Source: Branchiostoma lanceolatum
Taxonomy: Eukaryota > Chordata > Leptocardii > Amphioxiformes > Branchiostomatidae
Length of the DNA: 64,000 nt
Assembly: GCF_035083965.1 (NCBI RefSeq)
Contig: NC_089739.1
Coordinates: 3,974,198 to 4,038,197, forward strand
Direction of reading: 5' to 3'
This document shows, piece by piece, positions 43,201-57,400 of this stretch. Every line of letters begins with the position of its first letter. Position 1 is the first letter of the stretch. The notes below the pieces were generated by a model. The model saw nothing but the letters and a program-made list of their open reading frames with translations. It was not told the DNA's origin and made no database searches. The position numbers and the translations under genes were made by a program.

Positions 43201-46200
43201 TTGTGCCCTTGGGACAGGCACTTAACACGACTTTCCTCACTCCACCCAGATGTGAATGGGTACCTGACTTCGGTTGGGGAAGGTCGTATCAAGGTCACCT
43301 GGTAGCGCCGAATGGCAGCTGCCTAGACCCTTGCGACAGTTCCGCAATAAATGCAAGTGGAGCAAATAATCTGTTCCCAATGTGAATTATGTGATTGTCA
43401 ACCCTGCACCAATTCAGGACTAGAAAGGCTGCCATTGCATGGGTGATATCTGACCAATAAAAAAATAATAATTAACTAGGCACGTGCACTACAAGGGTCT
43501 GAATGTACTAATAGTGGTGTAACCGTTCCAAACTTCCCTCCCCATGCAGAGCCCCTATACGTGTCCATGACGGCATCCCACATCATCGCGGCGTCCAAGG
43601 AGGCGTTCTACACGTGGCAGTACACCAGCCCCAAGAAACTGGCCATGATGGACGTGGGACAGTACAGCACGCAGAGGAAGGACGGACGGGAGAAGTCAGT
43701 TACTTTTAGCTTACCGCTTTACTCGCTAGTTTTGTCAAATTTCACGGTGTAAGAAAAATGGACATTTTCACTGAAACTTCAACGGATATGTGAAGGAATC
43801 ATAAATCGGTTTTCCGCGGTGATGATAAGTTCACGATCCAGAGGTGACAGTGAAAACAGTGAACATAAAGTTACAGTAAAAGAAACTAGAGCTATACAGT
43901 AATAGTTTTTTCCTGAGATCCATTTTGTTGAATTCTCCTATCGGAACCAGAGCTCTGCAATGGGCTTTATAGATTAATTATTAACTGGTATCATAATAGC
44001 TTTGCATGTCAATCAATTTGCATCCTGTTGCAGTGTTTGGTACACGTATAAAATTGTGTACGAGGAAGAAAAGATTTGTCAGCACTGGCAGTGTGTGTGA
44101 GGGAAACACATGTGTACAAATGTTTGTAAATTACCAGGGAAACGGGGCATCCTAAAGGCGTCCAGCTGCAAAATGAGGGCGTCTAATTTCTTTGTTTTCT
44201 TAGTGTAGGGCATCCTGTGGATGCCTGGACACCCCCTAGCTGACTAGATACGATTGGATTAATACTTTGTGTACAGATTTGTTAAAGTTGATGGATCGTA
44301 AAAAACAGTGACCAAAAGCTAAGGTTGATTGTGAAGAAAGAAAGGTCTTTAGAATCTTATTTCTGCCAAATGTCTGAAGAATACTTGGAAGTTGTTAATT
44401 CAGGTGTTGCTTGTTTCCAGGCTGTTCCATATAGATGACACCCCCTCTGGAGGTGGGGAGGGTCTGACAGACTTCACCAAAGCTCTACAGGTAAATATCT
44501 TTTTCTTTTTCTTAGAAAAGTCACTGTTTTTTTTCTCTTTACTTTCTTTCCTTTTCTTTTGCCAGTTGCAGGAAGTCATGAGGCTACTGTCAATTTTGTC
44601 AATACTCTTCTTTTGTCATTTCGTCTCCATCAAAAATTGTCATAAGGAAATATATAATGTATTCCTCGTCTTTTGAATCATACACATTTCATATGACAAT
44701 ATCCTCCATATATCATTAATAGTATAACATAATTGTTAAGTTATGCTTATGACATCCTTGGTTCATCCTTAAACTTATCGCTACCAAGCCCATAGCTTGT
44801 CTTTCAATCCGTAGAATGTTGTTGTTTGCATGTTGTTTCTTGTTTAGTGTTGTTCTGTATATATTTTGTGAGTCTTGTTTATGTTTATGTGTTTAATGTT
44901 CCTGCATACTTAACCCCCTTTAGGAGGGGCAAAAACTGCAGGTGAGAATGTTATAAACTGTCCGCATCTGCACACCTGTCAGTAACAATGGCCTCACCTG
45001 CTTACATGTTTGTACACAGTATAAAATTAACGTAAACAGCATAAAAGTATTGTAAACTGCATAAAAGTATGCGTAACGTAAACAACATAAACTAAATGTA
45101 AACAGCATAATTTTTTCGGAACAGTGCTTGTAGCAAGCTTTCTGCTGCAATCAAATATACTCTTTTGAAATGCGAGACATTAAATGAAGCATAAACCAAA
45201 ATCTCTATGAATTGATTTCCTGAAAAATGCTTAAGATCCAAATTTTCAACTTAAAAGTCTTACCAAATTACTCGTTAATATCATGCAACTTCTGGCAAAA
45301 TGCCCTCTTTATCCTTTGCTATTGTGTAGTGGTCAGATTCTTAAACAATACTTTTGATGAAAGGATGTGATTATCAAAACAATCATTCATTTGAGCTGAA
45401 CCAAATGATTTTAAACATCATCTTCTAATAGATCATAGATCCATGAGTGTTTTTCTTGTGCACTTATGAACATAGTCGGTGTTATAATGATTATTGTGGT
45501 CCTCTTGTAATCATTTTTTGTTGTTTCTCTACAGCCCACCAGAGATCTCATTTGCTGTATCACTGCATCAGAGAAACTTCTAGTTGTGGTGAGTTAAACT
45601 TTATGATGATTAAAATGACTCCATATTATTAAGTATTGTTTGTGAAGATTGCAATTTTCCTGGTGATTTATATATCTAAATACAAATTGACAAGTATCTT
45701 TTCTTTTCTTCCTAGGCGCGTGAGTCCGGTACCTTGCATCGCTACACCATGCCTAACTTCGCCCTGGTACACAAACACGTGCTGAACTGTCGTCCGCACC
45801 AGCTGGCGCTCAACTGTAACTCATCGTGAGTTCAAATAATACCACCACCATTGTTTTGCTAAAATTCACTTTCAATTCAAGTTTTCTTTGGTTGAAATTG
45901 TCAGGAATCAAAACACACTACTGTACATCTTTTAACTTTCGTGGTGAGTTAATTTTTGCAGTTTTCATGGCAAATTTATTACACCACAAATATGTCTCCC
46001 TTGTATGACTACTGTATTACAGAGTTGTTTTCGCCACAAGTTTAAAACACTTCAAAAATCTCCTTTTTCCTCCTATGGTGAAATAAGACCAACGTGAAAG
46101 TTAAAGGATTTGCAGTATTAGGTCTAATCTACGATTATTTAGTACTAATATTAGCTAAACCCAGCTTTAACAGAGAGTACAACCATTTATAAAATTCACT

Positions 46201-49200
46201 TTTAAACTCTGTTTTACATGTAATTAAATGCAAAATTAGTCTTGGGTTGTATATGATATACATTGAGTTGTCATGACTGTAAAACTTTCCTCGACATTAA
46301 TATGGTGTCACTGCATTTTTTTGTTTTATCTGCTATGTTTGCTTCAATGCTGATTTTTTTAAATGAAATCATTTTCATATTCATCCTTTGCTCAGATGAA
46401 ATGTAAGGTGGGTTGTGGGATGTCCTTCGTAAATCTCGCCTGTCGTCAATTTCCACAGGAGACTGGCCGTAGTGGACATCGCAGGCGTGCTGACCTTCTT
46501 TGACCTTGACACTCGCGTGACGGACAGCACGGGGCAGGAGATCCTCGGGGAGCATCTTAAGTTCGAGCGGAAGGACGTCTGGGACATGAAGTGGGCTGAG
46601 GTGAGGAAAAATGCGCTGGAGAAAATTAGGTCTGCTCACAGGTGACACCTAGCATATCACAATGGTACTGCACCACGCAGTGTTGAAGCCAGAAGTTTAT
46701 GTGCCATTTTACTTCTTACCTATAAAAGTTGTAGTTTCTCTCACAATTGTCCACCACTGTATCTCTCTTGTAGTATGCACTTTAACTAACCCATTGACAT
46801 CAATAACCTAAAAAAAAAGTAATAGCATTATACATTTCCCTATTAATTGACCAGAACTGAAAAACCTATTAAAAGTACTCTTCAATAACCCATTGATATG
46901 TACACTTTAATAACCCTTCAACTTTATAGATTTGCACCAATAATCTATCAACTTGCTCCATTTACATTATATTGATCCCTTTACTACTACTAATACTAGT
47001 ACTTCTCAATCAATAAACCATTAACTTAATCTGTTTACTTCAATAACCCGTTAACTTGCTGTTTACCTGACCCAGGATAACCCTGAGCTGTTTGCGATGA
47101 TGGAGAAGACCAGGATGTACATCTTCCGTAACCTTGACCCCGAGGAGCCCATCCTGAGCTCCGGGTACATCTGTCACTTCGCCGACCTTGAGATTCGCTC
47201 CGTCCTGCTCGACGAGATCATGAAGGAACCAGAACTTCCAAATAAGGAGCTCGTCATTGACATGGAGATCAAGGTACGGATTTTAATCCAGGTTTTTAGC
47301 TAGGTTATACATTGTATATATAGACAGGTCATCCAAAAATTGGGGGGGGGGGGGCGTCGGAACCAGAGTTCTCCAATGAGCTCTGTGGATTAACAAGTAC
47401 CTGGTAGCTTTGCATATCAATCAATTTACCTTTTGTCAATCAATTTTCATGCTGTCCCAGTATCTGGTATGAGGAAAAAACATGTGTGTGTGTGTGAGTG
47501 TCTGTGTGTGTGTGTGTGTGTGGTATGTGTGTGTGTGTTTGTGTGTGTTATCCCCTTCAAAAGGAAGGTGTCTAATTTCCTTGTTTTCTAATTTTCTAAC
47601 TTCTAAGCGTAGGGTGTCCAGAAAACGCCCTAACATTACCGCTAGCAAATAGCCTAGCCCTAGAAGTATTAAAGCCATTGTATTGGCATTTGAAAAATAC
47701 ATCTGCCCACTTGCATTATGATAGCACCTAGAGTTAAATGTATTGCTGTGTATCAACTTTGTTACCAGAACAAGAATGATACTCAAAAATCTGTTAAAAA
47801 CAACTTTTTATAGATGGTCATTATTTGGTAAAGTTGAAGAACCTGAAAACACTAGTAGCATTTAGAACAATGTATAACCTCCAAATATAGAATTATATAT
47901 AAAAAGACAAACATCTTTCTCTCCGTCTCCAGTCTCTACGAGACAGTCGTGACCTCCTGGAGAAGGTCGGCATCGCGGACGCGTCACAGTTCATCGAGGA
48001 CAACCCTCACCCCAGGCTCTGGTAGGATCTATATGTTATGTACTATGGAATCTTATCAAAAGGAAGCAAGGCATCATAAATTATAAAACTAAAACATGTA
48101 AACTTAAGGAAAATAACTACTGCTATTTTTTTATCACACACCTAAGTCATTTGAGGATAGATTATTTACAATGCCTTCAACTCATTGCAATTCTTCTGAA
48201 GTTAAAAATAATAACTTAAAGATTGTCTCTTGAACGCTTCCGTGTTGAAAGTACAGTAGTAGTGAGTAGATAAACAAATACAATTGATTTGTTAGTTAAT
48301 CAGTTTCTACCATCATTAGAATTAAGTTTGAAACATTGGATCCAAGATAAGGAGACGACAATGAACCTTCAGTCTTCCTCAAGGAATACCGATCTACCTT
48401 TAAGTTTGCTGTGAAGTTCAACCAACTTATTGACACATACCTGAAAAGAAACCCAATGTTAGTGTGACATTTCTATACTTAGTTTAACCCCTTGTGTTTT
48501 TTTCCAGGCGGTTACTTGCAGAGGCAGCCCTGGAGAAGTTGGACCTGCCCACTGCTGAGCAGGCCTTTGTGCGGTGTAAGGACTATCAGGGAATCGAGTT
48601 TGTAAAAAAACTGGGCAACTTACAGGTAAGAAAAACTCACTGATCAACAATCAAGTGTCCTTGCTGAGAATTTAAAGCAAACTTTAATTAAAGATTTTCA
48701 AGCAAGACACTGCCAGCCAAAAGTGCAATAGTTTAAGGAATATGTTGATGAAGGTTAGACATCTAGGTAGTAAGATATGCCAAACATAGGCACTCAAGCA
48801 ACTGGATAAAATTTTGAAATTTTCAAAAAAAATTTCAGTTGCTTGAGTACCCATATTTGGCGTAGTTTAAGGAATGATTTCAGCATCGTCATACTGTTGA
48901 ATTTCAGTTTATTTCAGATTATCTTCCTGCTTATCTACAGTTAGGTATTATTGCTGCATTGGTTATACAGAAGTTACCCTAGATGCTAGACCCCCTATTT
49001 CTAAATTGATAGATACAATTTAGAGATTGGGGTCTAGCTTCCAGGCTATGCAGCAGTCAGTAAGGAGAGTGTAACACCGAAGAAGGCTCTAACTGTCCAC
49101 CATGTTATGATCAATTGGACAATCATGGAAACACTGAGAGGTGTTGGTTTTTGTTTTCAGAGTGAATCCATGAAGAATGCTGAAGTTGCCGCCTACTTTA

Positions 49201-52200
49201 AGAGGTTTGAAGAGGCTGAGAGGGTCTATCTTGACATAGACAGAAGGTAAAGAAGCTTCTACATTGTCACTTCCATTTTTTCTTAGTATTTGCTGTAAGA
49301 AAGTCCCATACTTCATCACAAGTCAGATACAGTAGCTTTCTTTAGTGTTTCTAACTTAAGGTAAATTTTAAAGCTTTTAAACAGCTTTTCTTTTTTTCTT
49401 TTTTTGTTGTTGTACAGGATGAGGTTTATCATTTTTTCAATTGACATGTTGTCAAATGTGGTGCTATTTGTTTTGTCTTTGAATTGACATGTTGTCAAAT
49501 GTGGTGCTATTTTTCTCATAGAATTGGCGCATTTTTAAATGTGGTACTATAATTTGTTTTCTCTTGTCAAATGTGGTGCTATTTGTATTGTCTTCGAATT
49601 GACGTGTTGTCAAATGTGGTGCTATTTTTTTCTCATATATATAATTGCCGCATTGCCGCATGGTGCTATAATTTGTTTTCTCTTGTCAAATGTGCTTCTA
49701 TTTGAATGTATTGTCTTTGAATTGGCGTGTTGTGAAACGTGGTGCTATCTTTCTGCAGGGACCTTGCTGTGAATCTGCGGGTGAAACTGGGGGACTGGTT
49801 CCGCGTGGTGCAGCTGCTGAAGACGGGAAGCGGCGGTGGGGAGGACGTGCTGTTGGAACAGGCGTGGAACGCAATCGGAGACTACTACGCCGACAGGCAG
49901 AAATGGTAAATAAACAGGTCACACAGATCCAATTTTGGTCGTCTAGTGGAGTTAGTTAAAATCCTCCCACACCATAATTTCAGTTTCATAGCCCTGGGCC
50001 ACACTGTGGTGCAATCACTGCAGCAGGGGGCTAGTCCACTGGCAGTGGAGTGTGTTTAACTTCTATATACTGTTTCAGAAGTATGTACCATTTTAGCCTC
50101 TTGTCTAGGAGTGTCCTAACCCGGGGCTTGAACCCGGGCCTTCTGATCCAAGTAATTTGAACCAGATATGGCAAGTACCAGAAGCGCAGACCACTACACC
50201 ACAGGGACACTGCTAGGGTCGTCTAGTGGAAAGAGGGCTTAAAAATGACAGCTTTGTAGTACTATGAATATTATACTGTAAATGCAGAAATGTTTGCAGA
50301 GATTAGATTTGGCGGTAGGGAGAAAATGGAGTGTTTGCGGTGGTTTTGAGTTAGCTTTTGAAACAATAGTAGTGCAACAGTCACACGATGGAACAGGTTT
50401 TTGCAGTGGTTTTAAGTTCACACTGTAAAGAGTTCACTGCGAAAACCTCGAACATAAAACCACTGCGAACATTTTGGAAATTTACAGTATTCTTCATCTT
50501 CCTCAACAATTGAGCAAAATTTAACAAAATAGTTTTTACATGCCATATCTGTACACAAAGTAAAGAGCTTACCAACAAGCTTTCGATTAGTCCTGTGATC
50601 CTTTAATTTTGAGTTGAAATGACCTGAAGCCCATAAGTGTATGTCACCTGACTTAAACACTTTAAGTGTGATGTCAGCAGCGGGTCAGACTTTGACACCG
50701 AGCATGATTACTTTCTAATAGTGATAGAGGCCGAGACGGGGGCCGTTACGGACTACCTTGCACGTGGCACGTTTCACACTTGTTTCAGGACACGTGACAT
50801 AGGCTTTGGTCCTTTTAACTTGACAAGGATCAGAGGAATCTTTAAGAATGAGTTTGTTCTTGCCCAAGGGCTAATTGCAACATGAAACAATGCAATAGAA
50901 AAAGTAAACAGTGTCCCTTGCCAAACTGTTGTCTAATGTAGCATTAATACTGCACTACGCGCTCCTTAGCTGAGCACATCTGGCATTAATGCTGGATTCC
51001 CTCTGCTCCCTTTGGAACAGAGCATTAATGCCAGCATACAACCCAGTCCATTAATCATCATTTATCACCCAGTCTTCTTAGACTGAAGGGGAAGTGGAAA
51101 CCCTTTCCCCTGGCTGGTGCCAGTGGGGGTGGTCTCACCAAATTAACCCTCTGCCCCCTAACTACAGTCCACCCTTGTCAGTTGCAGGGTGCTAATGTAT
51201 AGGTCAAGCATGACTAAAGGCCGTGGCAGAAAGCACTAATGCTGGAAAGATGCCAACTAATTGGTTCAAGCCTTGGTCCAAGGCATGGCTGCAAGGTCAT
51301 TGAGGGACTGGTATTTGGACAGCCATAATTACCATGAAATTACCATGGCAGTGTGCACTAACCAAGCATTAGTGCTGCATATGTATTTCTGGCATTAATG
51401 CTACATTAGACAACAGTTTGGCAAGGGGTAAGTTAACAATTATGGTGACAAGTGGAACAAGTGGCTATTCTATAGCTATAGCTAATGACTGCCACGGAAT
51501 GGTTTAACTTCTTTTTTGGAAGCAGTGGAAGACGAAGTGACCCACTTTTTCTACAATGAGTGGGTTTTGGGAGGTTAGCAGGATTCTAGTTTTCTTTTCA
51601 TCAGTAAATGTTTGGAAAGTTTTGGTGGCTTCTTTTCTTTCCTGATCATTAAAGGGGCAGATAAAATGTGATATTAAGTGTTTATAAATGTTTAAAAATT
51701 ATATTGATGAAAACTACAGGCAGAACGCGGTGACGTACTACGTCCAGGGTCGGAACCAGGAGCGGCTAGCGGAGTGCTACTACATGCTGGAGGACTACCC
51801 CGGGCTAGAGAGTCTGGTGCACTCCTTACCGGAGAACCACAAACTACTGCCTGTTAGTACTGTAAATCCATTTATTTTTGCGGTAGAGAAGGAAAGGGGA
51901 TATTCAAAGACATGTTGTTTTAAGTTTGCGATTCAAGCAAATTTCGACAAACTTAAGTTAACAATCATATTATGTAAACACTGACAGTTTACTGAAACCA
52001 GCCCAGGGGCGCACCCGGAGCCAGTGTCTATCTCAAATTTCAAACCATCAACGCCAAAATAGATACATATATAATACAAAATACTCCTACATGTATTACC
52101 CCCGTACCATTCCCCAGTGGAATACCCTGCCTGGCACGGTAGTGCCGGCGGCTCCTACTGTTGAGTCTTACCGTGCCAGGCTGGAGGCCTGCCCGCCTTA

Positions 52201-54303
52201 GCCTGGGACCTCAACTCCCCTCCTGATGGGGCTATATGGGGATACACCTGATGATGAATGTTGTGACATAGTAGTGATACATTGGAAACACATTGTTCAT
52301 GGTGTGACTGTCATTTATTTGTTGTGAAGTCATTACGAAAATAAAATCACCTGGTCCAACATTTCGACATTTACAGTAAAGCATATTATATTTGTATATC
52401 TTAGCAGCAACTTTCCTGAACAAATTCACAGTCATCTAAGGATGTCCAAAAAAGCATAGTATTATTTAGTTTCTCAATTGAGGGACTTCAAAAATATTGC
52501 ATGAGGTGAAATAGAATAGTCTGATATCTTTTAAATGAAAACAGAATCTTAGTCTTACTAATTGTAACTGTGTGTTGTGTGTTTTCTACAGGAAATTGCC
52601 GCCATGTTTGTGACTGTAGGCATGTGTCAGCAGGCAGTAGCATCCTACTGTAAGGTGAGAAGATCTTGCTTTTATTGATTTATTGATATGCTGTAAATGC
52701 AGAAATATTTGCGGTGGTTTTATGTTTGCGGTTTTAAAACCACCGCAAACATTTTTGTTCAATACTGTATTTGTACATGTATGTGACTACAGCGCTGCCG
52801 CAAACTTAAACTATTGCGAACACTCCATTTTCCTCTTTAGCGCGAAATTAAAACCATGCAAACTTGAATACATTTACAGTGATAATTAAGAATTGGTAGT
52901 CCTCAATTGCAATAATAATCCAGTTGATATCACACTTTGGTAAAATTACGTAGCTAACCTTTTGCAATATAAGGCAACGATCATTGTTTGCATGTATGAT
53001 TCAACGCTTTACCTTACATTCTGTTAAAGGTAGACTGTCTCCTAAGGACTGTTGAGATGTTTGAAATGTTTTACTTGTGAAGAAGTGTATAAGCTTTAAA
53101 GTCTATAAATATCTCCATCTTCCTTCCCCATCCAGTGTAATAAGGTGAAAGCAGCTGTGGACTGTTGTGTTCAGCTCAACCAGGTGAGAAATGTTTGATT
53201 TGTGAGAAATGTTTGATTTATTCAGTGTGATCTTGTGAAATATAAAATGCCACTGACAACTTTTGCCTGAGGCTTCTTATCTAACCCAGTTACATATAAC
53301 TGTGCCCTATAGAAATGGAATATGTATCTGTATAGCCGATATACATGTAACTGCCCTCTAGCGTAACACACCAGCTTTGCAGGCACGTGGCATGGCAGCA
53401 ACTGGTTACATTACACTGAACGTCCTGTCACAGCTAACGTTTGCACATCTACAATGTAGCTGCAAGCGTTTTTTAAAGCTATCTAGCGTGGATGCGTCTA
53501 CTGTACTTGGTGGCAACGAGTTAATTCTGCTTTATTTTGAATAAAATTAGTGAAGAACAGTGATCACAAACAAAACAACATTGGTTGTGGCATATTTTTA
53601 CCTCCTCTGTGTAACAGTGGGGTTCAAGCGCCACCAACTGACCAGTCTAACCGGTCCGGATCTTTCAGCCTAGGGGTTAGCGCGGGCAGTTTGTGCTCTG
53701 GCGGGCCCGGGTTCGATCCCGGGGGCCAGGAGACTGTGCTACTCTCCTCTTGTATTTCATCTGTAACAGTAAGCTGTTCTAAACACAAGTCTCCCCTGTA
53801 CTCTCCAGTGGAACCAGGCTGTGGACCTTGCGAAGGCACACAACATGAAGGAGATAGACTCGCTCCTGGCTAAGTACGCCACCCATCTTCTGGAGAAGGA
53901 CAAGATCGTCAACGCCATCGAGCTCTACAGGAAGGCAAACCACTTCTTAGATGCTGCCAAGCTACTCTTCAAGGTATGAGAGTCATATTCTGCAACACTA
54001 CACCACTGAAAACAATAATTGTGTACTTTTTAATGACATTTTTTGGGAATATGATGATTTTCTTTACTTGCAAATGGTAAGTGACAGTATAGGGAAAAAA
54101 GCATGAATGATCATATAAGAGGGGCATTCTTTAATGATTAAGATATAATCCCAAAGTTGTAAAAAAAAGTTTTTGTATTTCAGACTACATAAAGCATTTT
54201 CACTGTAGATTAAGACTATTCGACCTGACATAGATGTGGAACTGAATTAGAAAGTAGATTTGAAATACTTGACCAATTTCTAGTCTTAGTGATTGAATCT
54301 CTC

Positions 54304-54345
<42 letters not shown>

Positions 54346-54347
54346 TC

Positions 54348-54427
<80 letters not shown>

Positions 54428-57400
54428 ACGCTAACCCCAATACAAAATGTAGCTATGTAATTTTGATGGACAGCAGAAATGGTGTTTTCCATCCACTGAC
54501 AATTGAAATTCACATTCTAATGTCTTAACCAAAACCCTCAGAGATTTTAATATCAGCTAATGAAAAATCTCGAGATTTTTGTTATAGGTTACAAAAAATA
54601 CCAAAATTCCTCAAAAAAATATTGATTTTTTTTTCAAAAAAATTTGGAAATAAAAATAAATCTCGAAATTAATTTCGCGATTTTTTTATTTTCAATGAAG
54701 CATGAAGAGTCTCACTGGGTGGTATTATGATCCATCATGTAACAGAGAACCTTTCCACAAAATATCTGACCCATACAAATGTAGGTATAAAATGTGATAG
54801 TCTAGAAGCATTAGTCCAAACACAATTGCTCAGTTCAAATTTAATCTGCTCACTGTTCTCTGTAAGTTAACATTAAACACAATATTCTTCTGTACGTTCC
54901 AGATAGCAGAAGATGAGACTAAGAAGAAGACGAAGCCCCTGCGGATTAAGAAGCTGTACGTCCTGGCGGCTCTGCTGGTGGAGAAGTACCACGAGCTGGT
55001 GAAACTCACCTCCAAGTCCAAAGCCAAGGGCAAGAGACAAGAGGTCAGTCTTTTAGTTACTATTAATGTGTCTTAGAAGCACATGACCACAGGATTATAG
55101 TCTATTCTGCTGTTGCCATAAGGTTACAAGGGCTTCATATATTACCTGAACGTAACATTAAGTAACAGGTACAGGTACTCGACCTAGGTACAATCATTAT
55201 GGTTTCCATTGAGGTCCACACCACACCTGTACCTGGAAATGATTAGATTTTGGGCCTCCCAGCGACTTGTTACGTACTGCAGCTGAACTTCCTGTTTTGA
55301 TATCTCGTGTTCTGGAGATATCAAAACTATGCTAGAGATATGCTATGGCCGTGATTTTTGAGTGGTAGATAGCTTTAGAGGCAGAGAATAAGTGGTGTAG
55401 GTTTGGGCCCCCTAGCACCTTTTTTTGAACCGCAGCAACAGGTTTTGTTTCAGACTTTGAAAGAGAATAACTCAAGGAGGGGGTGACAGATGGTAATGAT
55501 TTTTGGTATGTAGATAGCTTGATTTCTTAATCATCACACCAATTTAATTTCTTGGTTAATAGATTTTTATTTTCAATTCTAGCAACAGCAAAATCATGAA
55601 AACAGAAGGCTGGGGTGAAAATTTGCACCTGACCCTGTTCACACCATGAAACTGTGTGCACCAAAGTAAAAACATTCCTCTGAGATTCTGTTTTCATGTT
55701 GTTTTTTCAATCTAGCACTTTTAATTTTTTTTATTTTATTCCGTTAACCAAGAAGATAAATTGGTGTGGCCTAATCATGAAACCATATTTACCTCCCTCC
55801 AGGCAAGCTCAGCTCTGGCTGGATTGCTGGAAGAGGACGCCTCGACGATGGACTCCAAAGTGATCGACAACGCGTGGCGCGGCGCGGAGGCGTACCACTT
55901 CTACCTCCTGGCCCAGCGCCAGCTGTACAACGGGTACGTGGACGCCGCCATGAAGACCGCGCTGCACCTGCGGGAGTACGAGGATATAATCGATCCCGTC
56001 GACATCTACTCTCTACTCGGTGTGTGATGTCATCTCTTCTATTGTCTGTTTTACATGCAAGAAATCTCTAAAAAGAGTACTCTCAGATTGTACCTGCAGT
56101 AAAACTACTGTTAGTGATTTCTCTATCTGGTAGCAGCCTCACATTTGAGCTCCTGGTTGTAATAACATGTAGTTGGTAACTGGGAGACCCCAGTTCAATC
56201 CTGGGTCTGGACATCTCGGTTCAGGCTGCACCTATCTTTTGGAAGGGATGTAAAATGGGGGTTCTTGAAGGTGCCTCTAGCACATTAAAGGGAAAGATTA
56301 ACATCTCTCTCTCTCTCTCTCTGAAAATATACCCTGCTACTGAAAACGAAGAAAACTTACTGCCCCCTATGTGCCACTAGACACTATAAGAGTCTGAACA
56401 AGCGAACAAACAAACTGCTGTCCTTTTTCTGCTTTAGTTTTGATTTCCTAAGTGTATACTGCATTCATAGTCTTTAATTTGAAGGTAGTTGCTAATGTTA
56501 ACATAGATTCTTTCAACCATAAATTTACAAAGTTAGAATGGTTCTGTTAGTATGAATTTACTATCTTTCAGGTCAATTTTAACCTTATTGATTAGTTTGA
56601 GCACCAAACACATTGCTGCAATAATTGACTCCCATAGATTCATGCATATCAAGTTTCCACATTTTCACAAGCCCAGAGTGTAATGGTTCTGCATGTCCCC
56701 CTCCCAGCCCTGGCTGCCTGTGCCAATCGGGCCTTTGGCTCCTGTTCCAAAGCCTTCATCAAACTGGAGTCGCTGGACAACACCAGTCAGGACCAGAAGG
56801 AAACCTTCCTCGAGCTCGCACTGGAGATCTTTACCAAGTAGGAACCTCTATGTCGTACCTGGGTGGTGATAACATTCAATGATATGTGTACTACACACCT
56901 GTGTCATACACACTTCTTCTGTATACATTTATGCTCAGTTCAAGTTATCTAGTATACTTCCTTGTCATTTGCTATTACTTACTTATAATATCCATATTAT
57001 GTGTCCGTTATTTTAAGTTGACCTCTGACCTCTTCCACTTATAAGTTCATCATATTTGATTTTGTTTATTTTACTGTATAACCGCTGTATAAGTTTTGTA
57101 TTTGATTGTATTCAATGTAGGCGGACTCCAGGAAGAATAGTGTGAAATTTATAGAAGAATTATACACTAATGGAGATCTGAATAAAACAGACAAACAAAT
57201 TTGTGTCATACTTTTGCCTATAGAATAATTTGAATGCACATTAAGTGTGCTGCGTGCACAGCTGTCAAAAATCTGAATGTCAGATTTGGACATTCGAATT
57301 TTCCTACAATTTTTGGTATGAGGAAACCAGATGATACAGAATTTACATTGTGTTGTATTCTCTGTATAATGCAACTAATTATAACATGTCATTGTTTGTC

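Noticed and set aside
50105..50217. Functional tRNA gene
   Set aside because: Boxes A and B are present, but the arms do not close into a tRNA and related degenerate copies exist, so it is treated as a SINE.
54286..54528. Ser-Leu and Arg-Glu dipeptide ORFs on both strands
   Set aside because: Products of a CT microsatellite.
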